A DNA stretch of 64,000 bases from Vulcanimicrobiota bacterium. Lineage in GTDB: Bacteria; Vulcanimicrobiota; Vulcanimicrobiia; Eremiobacterales; Eremiobacteraceae. Below are positions 27,494-40,138 of this stretch, in pieces. The first letter of the stretch is position 1, and each line of letters begins with the position of its first letter. The stretch lies in the NCBI GenBank assembly GCA_019235715.1, contig JAFAKE010000081.1, positions 1 through 64,000 of the forward strand. The letters run 5' to 3'. The translations under genes and the position numbers were made by a program. The notes beneath the pieces are model-generated. The model saw only the letters and a list, made by a program, of their open reading frames with translations. It made no database searches and had not been told where the DNA came from.

Positions 27494-27511
27494 GCGTGCC
27501 GTCCTGATGCG

Positions 27512-28264
27512 TCAGTTCATCTGCGTCGCGTAGAACATGTTGTTCTGGTACCAGCCGATCGCATGGATCGAACGGCCGACGTAGACGCGGCCTGAGGCCT
27601 GGCGGTCCAAGGCAGGCTGATCGTTGACGAGGATCGGTCTGCCGTTATCCTGGCGCACAGTCAGCTGGTCGCCGTTGACGGCGGTGATGACGCCTTGCAG
27701 CGTCGCGTTGCCCTGATAACCGTACCCGCCGTTGTACGGATTGCCGTTGTTATAGGGACTGCCATTGTAGTACGGATTTCCGTTGTAATACGGGTTGCCG
27801 TTGTAGTATGGGTTGCCGTTGTAATACGGGTTGTTGCCGTAGTAGTACGGCGTGCCGGTGTTGTTCGGTCCGTTGTAGTACGGGCCGTTGTACGTCGGCT
27901 GCTGATTGCGGTCGTCGGCATCGCGCCGGTCATCTCGATCGCGCTGCCACCGGCGGTCCCAATTCGGGTCGTGCCCGTCGTTGTTACGATTGTTGTTGGA
28001 ATACACCGGACCGTAATAGCGGTTCGAGCCATTGCGGTTCGCTCCGTTGCTCCAGCGGCCGTTGTTCGGTTGTTGAACTTGCTGCTGGTAACCGCCCCGA
28101 TGGTCGTCTTGATCGGCGCGCGCCGGCTGGGCCGGCGAACCGAGCAGACCGACCGTCAGCCCTACGATCGCCGCGAGCAGCGCGGCGTTCCGCTGTTTCA
28201 TCGTCTTCTTGCTCCTCGCGAGGCTATGCATTGCGTGCGTGTGCACGCGCCTCGCGTATAACAA
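27512..28264 (-). CDS. Secreted Asn/Tyr/Gly-rich repeat protein with C-terminal small beta-domain
   Basis: Signal peptide; NPYYNG tandem repeat; conserved-looking tail ATLQGVITAVNGDQLTVRQDNGRPILV... Confidence 0.65.
   Translation of the reverse strand: MLYARRVHTHAMHSLARSKKTMKQRNAALLAAIVGLTVGLLGSPAQPARADQDDHRGGYQQQVQQPNNGRWSNGANRNGSNRYYGPVYSNNNRNNDGHDPNWDRRWQRDRDDRRDADDRNQQPTYNGPYYNGPNNTGTPYYYGNNPYYNGNPYYNGNPYYNGNPYYNGSPYNNGNPYNGGYGYQGNATLQGVITAVNGDQLTVRQDNGRPILVNDQPALDRQASGRVYVGRSIHAIGWYQNNMFYATQMN
27727..27845 (-). repeat. In-frame 18-bp (6-aa NPYYNG) tandem repeat array
   Basis: Repeated ccgttgta(a/g)tacgg(g/a)tt units encoding (NPYYNG)n. Confidence 0.85.
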
Positions 28265-28367
28265 ACGAATACGCGCGCGCGCGGCGTTTCACTCTCGACG
28301 AATTCTCGTGGTGCTCTCGGCGAACGCCAAACCAGCTCGATAGTCCGCTGGCCGAGCGAGCAGTGCG

Positions 28368-30209
28368 TCAGTGCGGCGTGGGCGTCGCCGACGGCGTCGG
28401 TGACGGCGTCGGCGACGGCGACGGCGACGTGTACTGCGCGGGCGTCGCGCTATTCGCGAACGGCGACGGCGCTTGCGGTGAGACGCTTGCGCTCGGGCGC
28501 GCAAATGGCGTCGGCGACGGCGAGGCGCGCGAGAGCGGGAAGATCGCCATGATGCCGCCCAGCATCTTGAAGTTCTCGCTCGAGGTGTCGTACGTGAGCT
28601 CGGGCGTGTCGAACGTGCGCCCCGGCGGTTCTTGCGCATGCACGCCGCCGCTGACGTGCAGCAGATGCGTTGTGTCGTCCAAGCTCATGACCTGGCCCGT
28701 CATCGAGCGTGAACCCTGGACCACCTTCGGATTACCCGTCGCGGTGTAGGCGCGCGCGTTGCCATCGATGCGCACGTTGCTTGCCGTCAATACCGTCGGA
28801 TCTTTGTCGCCCGCCCGCTGCCTGCGCATCACGACGTGGTCCGAGAGATCGAACACGTTCTGTTTAAGATTGCCGGTCGCGCGGTCCGCACGGAACGCGT
28901 CGGTCGACGAGCGGCCTGAGACCTGCGCGGGCGCGAGGATCTCGCCGGTATCGGTATGATAGATCACCTCGGCCGTGTCGGCGCTGCGGTCAGGCTGCTC
29001 GGTCGCGTGCACGCCGCCGGTCAGCTTGACGAGATGCGCTTGACCGTCGAACGTCATGAGCGGCGCGCTGACGGTCCGCGTGGCTTGCGAAGCGACCGCA
29101 TGGCCTTGCGCGACATAGCGTTTGTTGGCATCGTCGACGTGGATACGGTCGGCCGCCAACGAGCTCGGCGTCTGCGGCGGCCCTTTTGCGCGCTTGCCGG
29201 ACGTATGCACGACGGCATTGCCGATGAGATCGTACGTCCGGTCCTTGATATTGCCGCTCGCCTTGTTCGCCGCGAACGTGCCTTCGCCAGACGAACCGTG
29301 TATCGCCGACGGCACGGTGATCGCACCGCTGTCGACATTGTAGGTGAGCTCTTTCGTCGCAAAACTGCGGTCGGGGGGCTGCGTGCCGCGCACGCCACCG
29401 CTCAAGCGCAAATCACCATTCGCGTTGTTGAGCGTCAGCAGCGCCGCCGTCACCGTCTGCGTGCCCTGCTCGATCTTGATGTGGCCGTCTGCGGTGACCA
29501 TCTTCGCTTGGCCGGTGTAGTGCAGTGTGTCGGCATACAGCGTCACCGGTTCCTGCGACTGCTCGCCCGCGGCCGCACCCGAATGAAGCTCGACGCCGCC
29601 GTTCAGCGTGACGTCGCCTGCCTTGACGTTGCCGTGCGCGCTGTCGGCGCGGAATTCGCCGTTCTCCATCGTGCCGCTCAACGGACCCGGCGACTCGATA
29701 TCGCCCGTATCGTCGTGATAGATGAGCTGCGCCGTCGCGAGCGATCGCCCGGGCGGTTCCATGATATGCACGTTGCCGGTAAGGGTGAACACATGCGATG
29801 CATCGTCGAGCCGCATCTGGTCTGCGCTCATCGTGCGCGCGCCGACGATCGCGTTGACATTTCCGGTCGCGATATACGTGCGGGTGCGCTCGTCGATCGT
29901 CGCGGTATCGCTGCGCAGCGTGATCGGTTCGGCGGCAGCGACGCGGTGCGCTTCGACGCTGCCGACGAGCGTGATCTCGCGGCGCTCTCTGTTGCCGAAG
30001 GCGCGGTCGGCACGGAAATCGCCGTCGGGTCCCTTGCCGCGCACGCCTCCGGTGAGCACGATGTCGCCCGTCTTCAGATTGTAGTTCGAGTTACGGAACT
30101 CGATCGTGAAGCGCCCGATCTGCAGGTCGGCACGCGCGCTGCGCGTGATGCACAGCGCGATGAGCAGCAGCGCGAACCCTGCCGCGACCGGGTATGAATG
30201 TCGTTTCAT
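28368..30209 (-). CDS. Large OstA/LptA-like periplasmic protein with four tandem modules and a PSPTPSP tail
   Basis: Signal peptide; repeats GDFRADRAFGN/GEFRADSAHGN/GTFAANKASGN/DAFRADRATGN at aa 63/184/310/437 and GG/GNVHxxEPPxRS...Y at aa 145/271/398/521. Confidence 0.8.
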   Translation of the reverse strand: MKRHSYPVAAGFALLLIALCITRSARADLQIGRFTIEFRNSNYNLKTGDIVLTGGVRGKGPDGDFRADRAFGNRERREITLVGSVEAHRVAAAEPITLRSDTATIDERTRTYIATGNVNAIVGARTMSADQMRLDDASHVFTLTGNVHIMEPPGRSLATAQLIYHDDTGDIESPGPLSGTMENGEFRADSAHGNVKAGDVTLNGGVELHSGAAAGEQSQEPVTLYADTLHYTGQAKMVTADGHIKIEQGTQTVTAALLTLNNANGDLRLSGGVRGTQPPDRSFATKELTYNVDSGAITVPSAIHGSSGEGTFAANKASGNIKDRTYDLIGNAVVHTSGKRAKGPPQTPSSLAADRIHVDDANKRYVAQGHAVASQATRTVSAPLMTFDGQAHLVKLTGGVHATEQPDRSADTAEVIYHTDTGEILAPAQVSGRSSTDAFRADRATGNLKQNVFDLSDHVVMRRQRAGDKDPTVLTASNVRIDGNARAYTATGNPKVVQGSRSMTGQVMSLDDTTHLLHVSGGVHAQEPPGRTFDTPELTYDTSSENFKMLGGIMAIFPLSRASPSPTPFARPSASVSPQAPSPFANSATPAQYTSPSPSPTPSPTPSATPTPH

Positions 30210-30221
30210 CGCGTAGAGCGT

Positions 30222-30833
30222 CTAGAGAAATGCGATGGCTGCGTCGTCCACCGCTCCGTGGCGCAGGATGCGCGCGCTTTCACCGGTGCAATCAACCACC
30301 GTGCTTTCTTGCCGCAGCCGAGTCGGCCCTGTGATGATGGCGAGCGTCGCATCCGGCAGCAGCGATACGTCTTCATCGCCGGTGAATGCGGGGCGATCGG
30401 AGATATTGGCAGACGTCGCGGCAAGCGGGCCGGTCGCGCGCAAGATCGCAGCGCACGCCGCATCGTCAGGACAGCGCAGTGAGATCGTCTCGCCGTCAAG
30501 CGCCGCCGCGCTCGCAGCGCCGGCAGCCCGCTCGACCACGATCGCGACGGGTCCGGGCCATAAACGCTCGATGATGCGCTGCGCGCACGGCATCAGTACG
30601 CGCGCGAACGTCGCCGCTTGCTCCGCATAGGCGAGATGGATGGCGAGCGGTTTGTCGGCTGGCCGCTGTTTGGCGCGAAAAATCGCATCGACCGCATGCG
30701 CATCATCCGGCGCGCAGCCGATGCCGTACACCGTTTCGGTCGGAAAGATCAGCGTGCCGCCGGCTGCGATGCACGCCGCCGCTTCCGCCAATCGCGCTGC
30801 ACTGGGTATGCCGTGCACGCGTACTACGCGCAT
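30222..30833 (-). CDS. tsaC: Threonylcarbamoyl-AMP synthase (Sua5/YrdC)
   Basis: GGTLIFPTETVYGIGCAPDDAHAVDAIFRAKQRPADKPLAIHL, TSANISDRPA. Confidence 0.92.
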   Translation of the reverse strand: MRVVRVHGIPSAARLAEAAACIAAGGTLIFPTETVYGIGCAPDDAHAVDAIFRAKQRPADKPLAIHLAYAEQAATFARVLMPCAQRIIERLWPGPVAIVVERAAGAASAAALDGETISLRCPDDAACAAILRATGPLAATSANISDRPAFTGDEDVSLLPDATLAIITGPTRLRQESTVVDCTGESARILRHGAVDDAAIAFL

Positions 30834-30890
30834 CGCACCACCGCATCACGCGTCAAAGGGCGAACCGCTCTATTTGGAAAACGTTGGCTC

Positions 30891-31085
30891 ATGATGTCCC
30901 GCCTTCGCGACCAGCTTTTCTATGCCGGTTTGGCGGCTGTCTTGATCGCGCTCTATTGTGCACTCGTACCCATCGGTCTCGGGCGCGCGCTGCAGCGTAA
31001 GGCCGGCAACCGCGTCGAGCGTGCGCGCCGGCGCGTCATGCGCGCGGGCGCGAGCTTCGTGCGCCGCTTACGCTCGGCGACCTGA
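30891..31085 (+). CDS. Small single-TM protein candidate (64 aa)
   Basis: MMSRLRDQLFYAGLAAVLIALYCALVPIGLGRALQRKAGNRVERARRRVMR...; fills a gap between opposing genes; only the C-terminal part of the track ORF. Confidence 0.4.
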   Translation: MMSRLRDQLFYAGLAAVLIALYCALVPIGLGRALQRKAGNRVERARRRVMRAGASFVRRLRSAT

Positions 31086-31089
31086 CGTC

Positions 31090-31893
31090 CTAGTTGCTCC
31101 CCAAGTCGTAGATCTTCCAGGTCCTTTGCCAGGCTGCCAGTTGGCCTGACTTGTCCAGGTCGGTGATCTGCGCGGCGACCCACTTGGATAACGCGTCCGC
31201 GCCCTTTTTTGTGGCGACGGCGTACGGCTCTTTGCTATAGCGCTCCGGCAGGATGACGGCGCTCGGGTCTTGCGCCGCATACGAACGCAAAATCGAACTG
31301 TCGGTCGCAAACGCCTGCACTTTCCCGGTCATCAGCGCGTTGAGCACTTGCGAGTACGTGTCGAACGCGGCGAACGTCAGGAGCACATCGGAACCCGCTT
31401 TGGCCATCAGCGCGCTGGCCGTCGTCGTATCTTTGGCGATGCCGATCGGCTTGCCCGCGAGGTCGGACAGGCTCTTGACGTGCGCGAGCTTAGGCACGAG
31501 CAGCGCGGTGCCGTCGGTGTAATATGGCGGGCTGAAATTGTAGACGATGCTGCGCTCGGGCGTCACGCTGAACGTCGCGATGATCATGTCCACTTCGCCG
31601 GCGTCGAGCAGCGTGCCGCGCGTGCTCGGCGTGACCGCCATGAAATTGACCTTGTTCGGGTCGCCCAATAAGCGTTTGGCCAGCTCGCGTGCGATGTCGA
31701 TCTCGTATCCTTGGTATTGCTCCGTCTTCGGGTCGAGATACGCAAAGCCGAGGACGTCCGCCTTGACGCCGACGTTGAGCGTGCCGCGCGCCTTGATCGC
31801 GCTCAGTTCATCTGCGCGCGCCGCGACCGCGGCGAACGACCCGAACGCGAAAGCGAACAATGCGAAAACGACGGCGGTGGAACGGAGCATCAT
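31090..31893 (-). CDS. Amino-acid-type ABC transporter substrate-binding protein (family 3)
   Basis: Signal peptide; IKARGTLNVGVKADVLGFAYLD...YQGYEIDIARELAKRLLG...SVTPERSIVYNFSPPYY. Confidence 0.88.
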   Translation of the reverse strand: MMLRSTAVVFALFAFAFGSFAAVAARADELSAIKARGTLNVGVKADVLGFAYLDPKTEQYQGYEIDIARELAKRLLGDPNKVNFMAVTPSTRGTLLDAGEVDMIIATFSVTPERSIVYNFSPPYYTDGTALLVPKLAHVKSLSDLAGKPIGIAKDTTTASALMAKAGSDVLLTFAAFDTYSQVLNALMTGKVQAFATDSSILRSYAAQDPSAVILPERYSKEPYAVATKKGADALSKWVAAQITDLDKSGQLAAWQRTWKIYDLGSN

Positions 31894-31958
31894 GGCAGTC
31901 CTCCTGGCCGCTCGCATTGCGCTCGAGCGGCTCGGAATCCCGCTCTTATGCCGTAGCG

Positions 31959-32951
<993 letters not shown>

Positions 32952-34313
32952 CTACTCGACCGGCGCGAACGGCGTGACGATCCGCGGCAGCGTTTCGGTC
33001 AGTGCGGTATCGGCGCGCGGCAGAACCGGCGCCACGCCGCTGACGCGCATCGCCGACGCGCCGAGCGTGCTCAGCTTCTGTTCGACGAACTCATAGCCGC
33101 GGTCGATGAACTCAAGTCCGCCGACCTGCGACGTGCCCTGTGCGGCGAGCGCCGCAAGCACAAGTGCGCCCCCCGCTCTGATATCCGGCGCTTCGACCAC
33201 GGCATCCTTGAGCGTTTCGACGCCGGTGACCGTTGCGTTGCGACCCGATACTTTGATATCGGCGCCCATGCGTGCAAGTTCACTGACGTAGACGAAACGC
33301 GCGTCGAAAATCGTCTCCTCGACCAGCGATGTGCCCTTCGCTAAGCTCAGATATGCGACGAGCGGCGCCTGCAGGTCGGTCGGGAAGCCGGGATACGGCG
33401 CGGTGACGATGTCGACGGGCTTCCAGGAAGGAGTTCCCTGCACGCGCAGACTCACGCCTTGGGCGTCGACCTGAGCGCCGGTCGCGCGCAGCTTGTCGGA
33501 CAACGCGTCCAACATCGTGGGGTCGAGGCCCTTGATGGTGACGTCGCCGCCGGTGATCGCGCCGGCGATGAGGTACGTCCCGGCGACGACACGGTCGGGG
33601 ATGACCGTGTGCTCACAGCCGTGCAGCTTGCGAACGCCGTCAATCGTGATCGTCGGCGTGCCTTGGCCGCGTATACGCGCGCCGCACGCGTTGAGGAAGT
33701 CGGCGAGATCGACGACTTCGGGCTCCTGCGCGGCGTTCCCGATGACTGTCGTGCCGCGCGCGCGCGTCGCCGCGAGCATGATGTTTTTGGTGGCGCCGAC
33801 CGATCGCTTGGGAAGGGCGATGGACGCGCCGCTGAGTGACGGCGCGTTCGCGATGATCGCGCCGTGCTCGAGATCGATCTCGACGCCGAGCGCCTCGAAA
33901 CCGCGCAGGTGCATGTCGACGGCACGCGGTCCGATCACGCAGCCCCCTGGCTGCGGAACTTCGGCGCGACCGAAGCGCGCGATCAACGCGCCGGTGACGT
34001 CGAACGATGCGTTGAGCCGGCTGACCAATGCGTACGGCGGCGCGCACGAATTCACCGACGACGTATCGAGGATCATCGAACCGCCCGGCTGCTCGCGCAC
34101 GCGCGCTCCCAAACTTTCCAAGATCGCGGCCATCACGTCGACGTCAGTGATGCGCGGCACGCGGTGCAAGACGACTTCGCCTTCCGCAAGGATCGCGGCA
34201 GCCATGATGGGCAGCGACGCGTTCTTCGCCCCCGGCGCAGGCAGCACGCCCTCGAGGCGCCGCCCGCCTTCGATCACGAGCCTGGTGGAAAGCCCGTCGA
34301 GCGAGTCGATCAT
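32952..34313 (-). CDS. murA: UDP-N-acetylglucosamine 1-carboxyvinyltransferase
   Basis: GAKNASLPIMAAAILAEGEVVLHRVPRITDVDVM, QPGGCVIGPRAVDMHLRGFEALG, AGGALVLAALAAQG, EFIDRGYEFVEQKL. Confidence 0.95.
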   Translation of the reverse strand: MIDSLDGLSTRLVIEGGRRLEGVLPAPGAKNASLPIMAAAILAEGEVVLHRVPRITDVDVMAAILESLGARVREQPGGSMILDTSSVNSCAPPYALVSRLNASFDVTGALIARFGRAEVPQPGGCVIGPRAVDMHLRGFEALGVEIDLEHGAIIANAPSLSGASIALPKRSVGATKNIMLAATRARGTTVIGNAAQEPEVVDLADFLNACGARIRGQGTPTITIDGVRKLHGCEHTVIPDRVVAGTYLIAGAITGGDVTIKGLDPTMLDALSDKLRATGAQVDAQGVSLRVQGTPSWKPVDIVTAPYPGFPTDLQAPLVAYLSLAKGTSLVEETIFDARFVYVSELARMGADIKVSGRNATVTGVETLKDAVVEAPDIRAGGALVLAALAAQGTSQVGGLEFIDRGYEFVEQKLSTLGASAMRVSGVAPVLPRADTALTETLPRIVTPFAPVE

Positions 34314-34331
34314 TCGAACCTCGCGGGCGCG

Positions 34332-34772
34332 TTATTCGGCGCTGCGGCCAGTGAGTTTAAGCGTCGCCTCGAAAAAAGCCACGGCGATGCGCTCTGCAGA
34401 ATCATCAGCGCCCTTCTTCGCCGCCAACGCCTCGAGCGCCCGCTGGTAAGCGCTGCGCGCGGTTTCGTACTCGACTTCATCGGCGCCGATCGCGCGGTCG
34501 CTCAGCACGATCACGCGATCCGGCATGACCTGCATGAAGCCGCCGTCGACGGCGAAACGCGTGCCCGCTGCAAGCGCATCGGCGTCGGCGCGCTCCGGCG
34601 CCTGCGCCGGACGCGCGATCACCAGTCCAGGGCGCAGCGTCGTCAGCAGCGGCGCGTGACTCGGCAGTGCAGCCAGATCGCCGGCCGCACCGGGTGCGAT
34701 GACGATCGCGACGTCGCCTTCGAACTTCGTGCCCTCGGGCGTGACGACCGAGAGGCGGGTTGTCGACGTCAT
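34332..34772 (-). CDS. atpC: F1F0 ATP synthase epsilon subunit
   Basis: LSVVTPEGTKFEGDVAIVIAPGAAGDLAALPSHAPLLTTLRPG; operon position. Confidence 0.92.
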   Translation of the reverse strand: MTSTTRLSVVTPEGTKFEGDVAIVIAPGAAGDLAALPSHAPLLTTLRPGLVIARPAQAPERADADALAAGTRFAVDGGFMQVMPDRVIVLSDRAIGADEVEYETARSAYQRALEALAAKKGADDSAERIAVAFFEATLKLTGRSAE

Positions 34773-34778
34773 ACGCGC

Positions 34779-37060
<2,282 letters not shown>

Positions 37061-37063
37061 CGA

Positions 37064-38575
37064 CTATGCAGCCGCCTTGAAGCGCTTCTTGAACTCGCCG
37101 ATGGCGCTGTCGAGCTTGGCGCGCGTCGCGTCCGACAACTCCTTGCTGTCGGCCACCGCCTTGGGGATGTCGGGATGCGCCGTCTGCAAGAACTCATAGA
37201 ATTGCTTTTGGAACTCGCGGACCTGGCCGGTCGGAATGTCGGCGAGATAGTCCTTGACCGCGACGTAGATGGCGATGACCTGCTTGTCGAGATCGAGCGG
37301 CTCGAACTGCGGCTGCTTGAGCGTTTCGGTGACGCGCTCGCCGCGCGAGAGCTGCGCCTGCGTCGCCTTGTCGAGGTCGGACGCAAGCTTGGCGAATGCG
37401 GCAAGGTCGCGATACTGCGACAATTCGAGGCGCAGTTGGCCGGCGACCGCTTTCATCGCCTTGGTCTGCGCATTGCCGCCGACGCGCGACACGGACAGGC
37501 CGACGTCGATCGCGGGTCGGATGCCTTGATAGAAGAGGTTCGTGTCGAGGTAGATCTGGCCGTCGGTGATCGAGATGAGGTTGGTCGGGATGTAGGCCGA
37601 CACGTCGCCCTGCTGAGTCTCGATGATCGGCAGCGCGGTCATAGAGCCGGCGCCGAGTTCTTCGGACAGCTTCGCCGCGCGCTCGAGCAGGCGCGAGTGC
37701 AGGTAGAAGATATCGCCGGGGTATGCTTCGCGGCCCGGCGGGCGGCGTAGCACGAGCGAGATCTCGCGATAGGCCTGCGCGTGCTTGGAAAGATCGTCAT
37801 AGATGATGAGCACGTGCTTGCCCGCATACATGAGCTCTTGGCCCATCGCGCAACCCGCATACGGCGCGATGTAGCGCAAGCTCGCCGGATCCGACGCGTT
37901 GGCGGCGACGATCGTCGTGTAATCCATGGCGCCCGCGTCGTTGAGGATCTTGTAGAGCTGCGCGACCGTCGACGCCTTCTGTCCGATCGCGACGTAGATG
38001 CAGATGACGTCTTTGCCTTTCTGGTTGAGGATGGTATCGATCGCGATCGCCGTCTTGCCGGTCTGGCGGTCGCCGATGATCAATTCGCGCTGGCCTTTGC
38101 CGATGGGGATAAGTCCGTCGATCGCTTTGATGCCGGTCTGCAGCGGTTCGTGCACGCCCTGGCGCTGCACCACGTTGGGCGCTTGCGTTTCGATCGGGCG
38201 CGTGCGCGTCGTGTTGACCGGGCCTTTATCGTCGAGCGGCTGGCCGAGCGGATTGACGACGCGTCCGATGACGCCCTCACCGACCGGGACCGAAACGATG
38301 CGCCGCGTGCGCCGCACCGTATCGCCCTCTTTGATCTCGCTGTCGTCGCCCATGATGACGACGCCGACATTGTCCTCTTCGAGGTTGAAGACGATGCCGA
38401 ACAGGCCGTTCGGGAACTGCACGAGTTCGCTCGCTTGGACCGCGGACAGTCCGTAGACGCGCGCGATCGAGTCGCCCACCTCGATGACGGTGCCGACTTC
38501 GTCCTCGCGCACTTGCGTCTGCGCGCTCTTGATCTGCTGTTTGAGTATTCCAGCGATTTCGTCTGCGTTGATCAT
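37064..38575 (-). CDS. atpA: F1F0 ATP synthase alpha subunit
   Basis: [15 protein letters not shown]..., [44 protein letters not shown]; start corrected from track. Confidence 0.98.
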   Translation of the reverse strand: MINADEIAGILKQQIKSAQTQVREDEVGTVIEVGDSIARVYGLSAVQASELVQFPNGLFGIVFNLEEDNVGVVIMGDDSEIKEGDTVRRTRRIVSVPVGEGVIGRVVNPLGQPLDDKGPVNTTRTRPIETQAPNVVQRQGVHEPLQTGIKAIDGLIPIGKGQRELIIGDRQTGKTAIAIDTILNQKGKDVICIYVAIGQKASTVAQLYKILNDAGAMDYTTIVAANASDPASLRYIAPYAGCAMGQELMYAGKHVLIIYDDLSKHAQAYREISLVLRRPPGREAYPGDIFYLHSRLLERAAKLSEELGAGSMTALPIIETQQGDVSAYIPTNLISITDGQIYLDTNLFYQGIRPAIDVGLSVSRVGGNAQTKAMKAVAGQLRLELSQYRDLAAFAKLASDLDKATQAQLSRGERVTETLKQPQFEPLDLDKQVIAIYVAVKDYLADIPTGQVREFQKQFYEFLQTAHPDIPKAVADSKELSDATRAKLDSAIGEFKKRFKAAA

Positions 38576-38576
38576 C

Positions 38577-39173
38577 TCAATCCCCTGTGACGGTGGAATT
38601 CGTGTGCCCGTTGCTTGAAGCGGCGGGCCACGTGTCGGCGCTTGCGAGCAGGTGGCGGCGCATCTCCTCGATCTTACCGGACGCGCTCGCGTCGATGTAG
38701 CGGTCGCCGACCTGCACGACGATGCCGCCGAGCAAGTCAGGCTTGATCTTGACGTCCGGCACGATGCTGCGCCGATAGACGCCTGAGAGCCGGCGCGCCA
38801 GCGCGGCCAGCTCCTGGGGGTCCAGCGGCGCCGGCGTTTCGATCGCCGCATGCGCGCGCCCGATCTGGCGGTCGTGCAGCTCATGCATCTGGCGCGCGAC
38901 GATGCGCACGATGTTCTCGCGCCGCTTGCGCACGAGCAGGATGATGAAGTTGCGAACCAGTTCGCTCGCGCCGGCGAGCGCGGTCGCGATCATCTGCTCC
39001 TTGCGCGCGCGGTCGACGACCGGCGATTCGAAGAACAGCCCGAGATCCGGATCGCGGTCGAGCGCTGCGACAAATGCGTCGAGCTGCGCGATCGCGGATT
39101 CAACCGCGCCCGCCTCGGTCGCAAGCGCGAAGAGCGCCGAAGAATAGCGTTGCGCGATGCTGTCCTTAAGCAC
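38577..39173 (-). CDS. atpH: F1F0 ATP synthase delta subunit
   Basis: [17 protein letters not shown]...; [34 protein letters not shown]. Confidence 0.92.
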   Translation of the reverse strand: MLKDSIAQRYSSALFALATEAGAVESAIAQLDAFVAALDRDPDLGLFFESPVVDRARKEQMIATALAGASELVRNFIILLVRKRRENIVRIVARQMHELHDRQIGRAHAAIETPAPLDPQELAALARRLSGVYRRSIVPDVKIKPDLLGGIVVQVGDRYIDASASGKIEEMRRHLLASADTWPAASSNGHTNSTVTGD

Positions 39174-39184
39174 GGATCGAGTCC

Positions 39185-39682
39185 TTACGCACGGCCCGAC
39201 TCCAGTTTTTCGACAAGGCCCTCGATGAGCCGGTGCTGGCCCTGCGGCGTGAGCTCGGAAGCGACGATGTCGCGCGCGCGTGCCGTTGCGCGCTCGACGG
39301 TATCTTCCAACAGTTCGCGTCGTACGCGGTAACGCTCGCGCTCGAGCTCGCCGTTGGCGTGCGCGACGATGCGCGCCGCGTGCTCTTGCGCCTCCGCGTT
39401 CGCCGCGACGATGAGGTGCTGTCCTTGCGCGCGACCGACATCGATCATGTGCACGGCGTCAAGCTTCGCCTGCTCGACCTGTTTGCGCGCCGCCTCGACC
39501 GACTCGGCCGCAGCCGCCCGCAACGCGACCGCGTCGGCGACCGCCTTGTTCTGCGCTTCTTGCTGCGCGACCAAGACCGCCTTGCCGACGCGCTGATAGA
39601 TGAAGACGATGACGACGATCAGCAACCCGAAGTCGATGACTTTGGCGATGAAGATCGGGTCGGCGAGCGCTGCCAGTTGCAT
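39185..39682 (-). CDS. atpF: F1F0 ATP synthase b-type subunit (copy 1)
   Basis: One N-terminal TM plus long charged helix; operon position. Confidence 0.85.
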   Translation of the reverse strand: MQLAALADPIFIAKVIDFGLLIVVIVFIYQRVGKAVLVAQQEAQNKAVADAVALRAAAAESVEAARKQVEQAKLDAVHMIDVGRAQGQHLIVAANAEAQEHAARIVAHANGELERERYRVRRELLEDTVERATARARDIVASELTPQGQHRLIEGLVEKLESGRA

Positions 39683-39684
39683 GC

Positions 39685-40119
39685 CTATGCCACGGCCTCG
39701 CCGTCCAACGCGCGCGTCGCCATGGTTCGCGCGAGCTCTTCCACGAACGGCGCTTGCTTGGCGACCGCCTGCGAGCGTTCGCCGGCCACCGTCGCATCTG
39801 CCAGGGCGACGATCGCGCCTGCCTCTTCGGCGGCTTTGCGCTCGATGACGCGCGCCTGATCGGAAGCCTGCGCGCTCGCCGCGCGCAGCGCTTCGTCGGT
39901 CGTGCGCCGCGCTTCGTCGAGGATGTCATCGGCCTGGACGCGCAGCCCCTTCGCTTGCGCCGCCAGCTCGTCTGCTTCGCGCTGTTGCGTCGCGATGTAG
40001 CGCTGGCGCGCTTCGATCGCACGCCGCGTCGGACCGATGAACACGTAGTCGAGCAAGATCCAGAACAAGACGAAGTTCAGGATCTGAGCCAACAGCGTGC
40101 CGTCGAACGAAAGCAGCAT
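39685..40119 (-). CDS. F1F0 ATP synthase b/b'-type subunit (copy 2)
   Basis: LLSFDGTLLAQILNFVLFWILLDYVFIGPTRRAIEARQRYI plus long helix; between atpE and atpF. Confidence 0.85.
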   Translation of the reverse strand: MLLSFDGTLLAQILNFVLFWILLDYVFIGPTRRAIEARQRYIATQQREADELAAQAKGLRVQADDILDEARRTTDEALRAASAQASDQARVIERKAAEEAGAIVALADATVAGERSQAVAKQAPFVEELARTMATRALDGEAVA

Positions 40120-40138
40120 AGCGTTGCGTCGCGCCTGC

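Noticed and set aside
27727-27845. Short tandem repeats resembling a CRISPR array
   Set aside because: 18-bp units without spacers, in frame and coding NPYYNG; no cas genes.
28380-28440. GTCGGCGACGGC repeat
   Set aside because: Simply encodes the PSPTPSPTPS tail of the OstA-like protein; low-complexity coding sequence.
37064-38884. 606-aa form of AtpA in the ORF track
   Set aside because: N-terminal 103 aa overlap atpH in another frame and are Arg/Ser-rich; true start is MINADEIAG at 38575.
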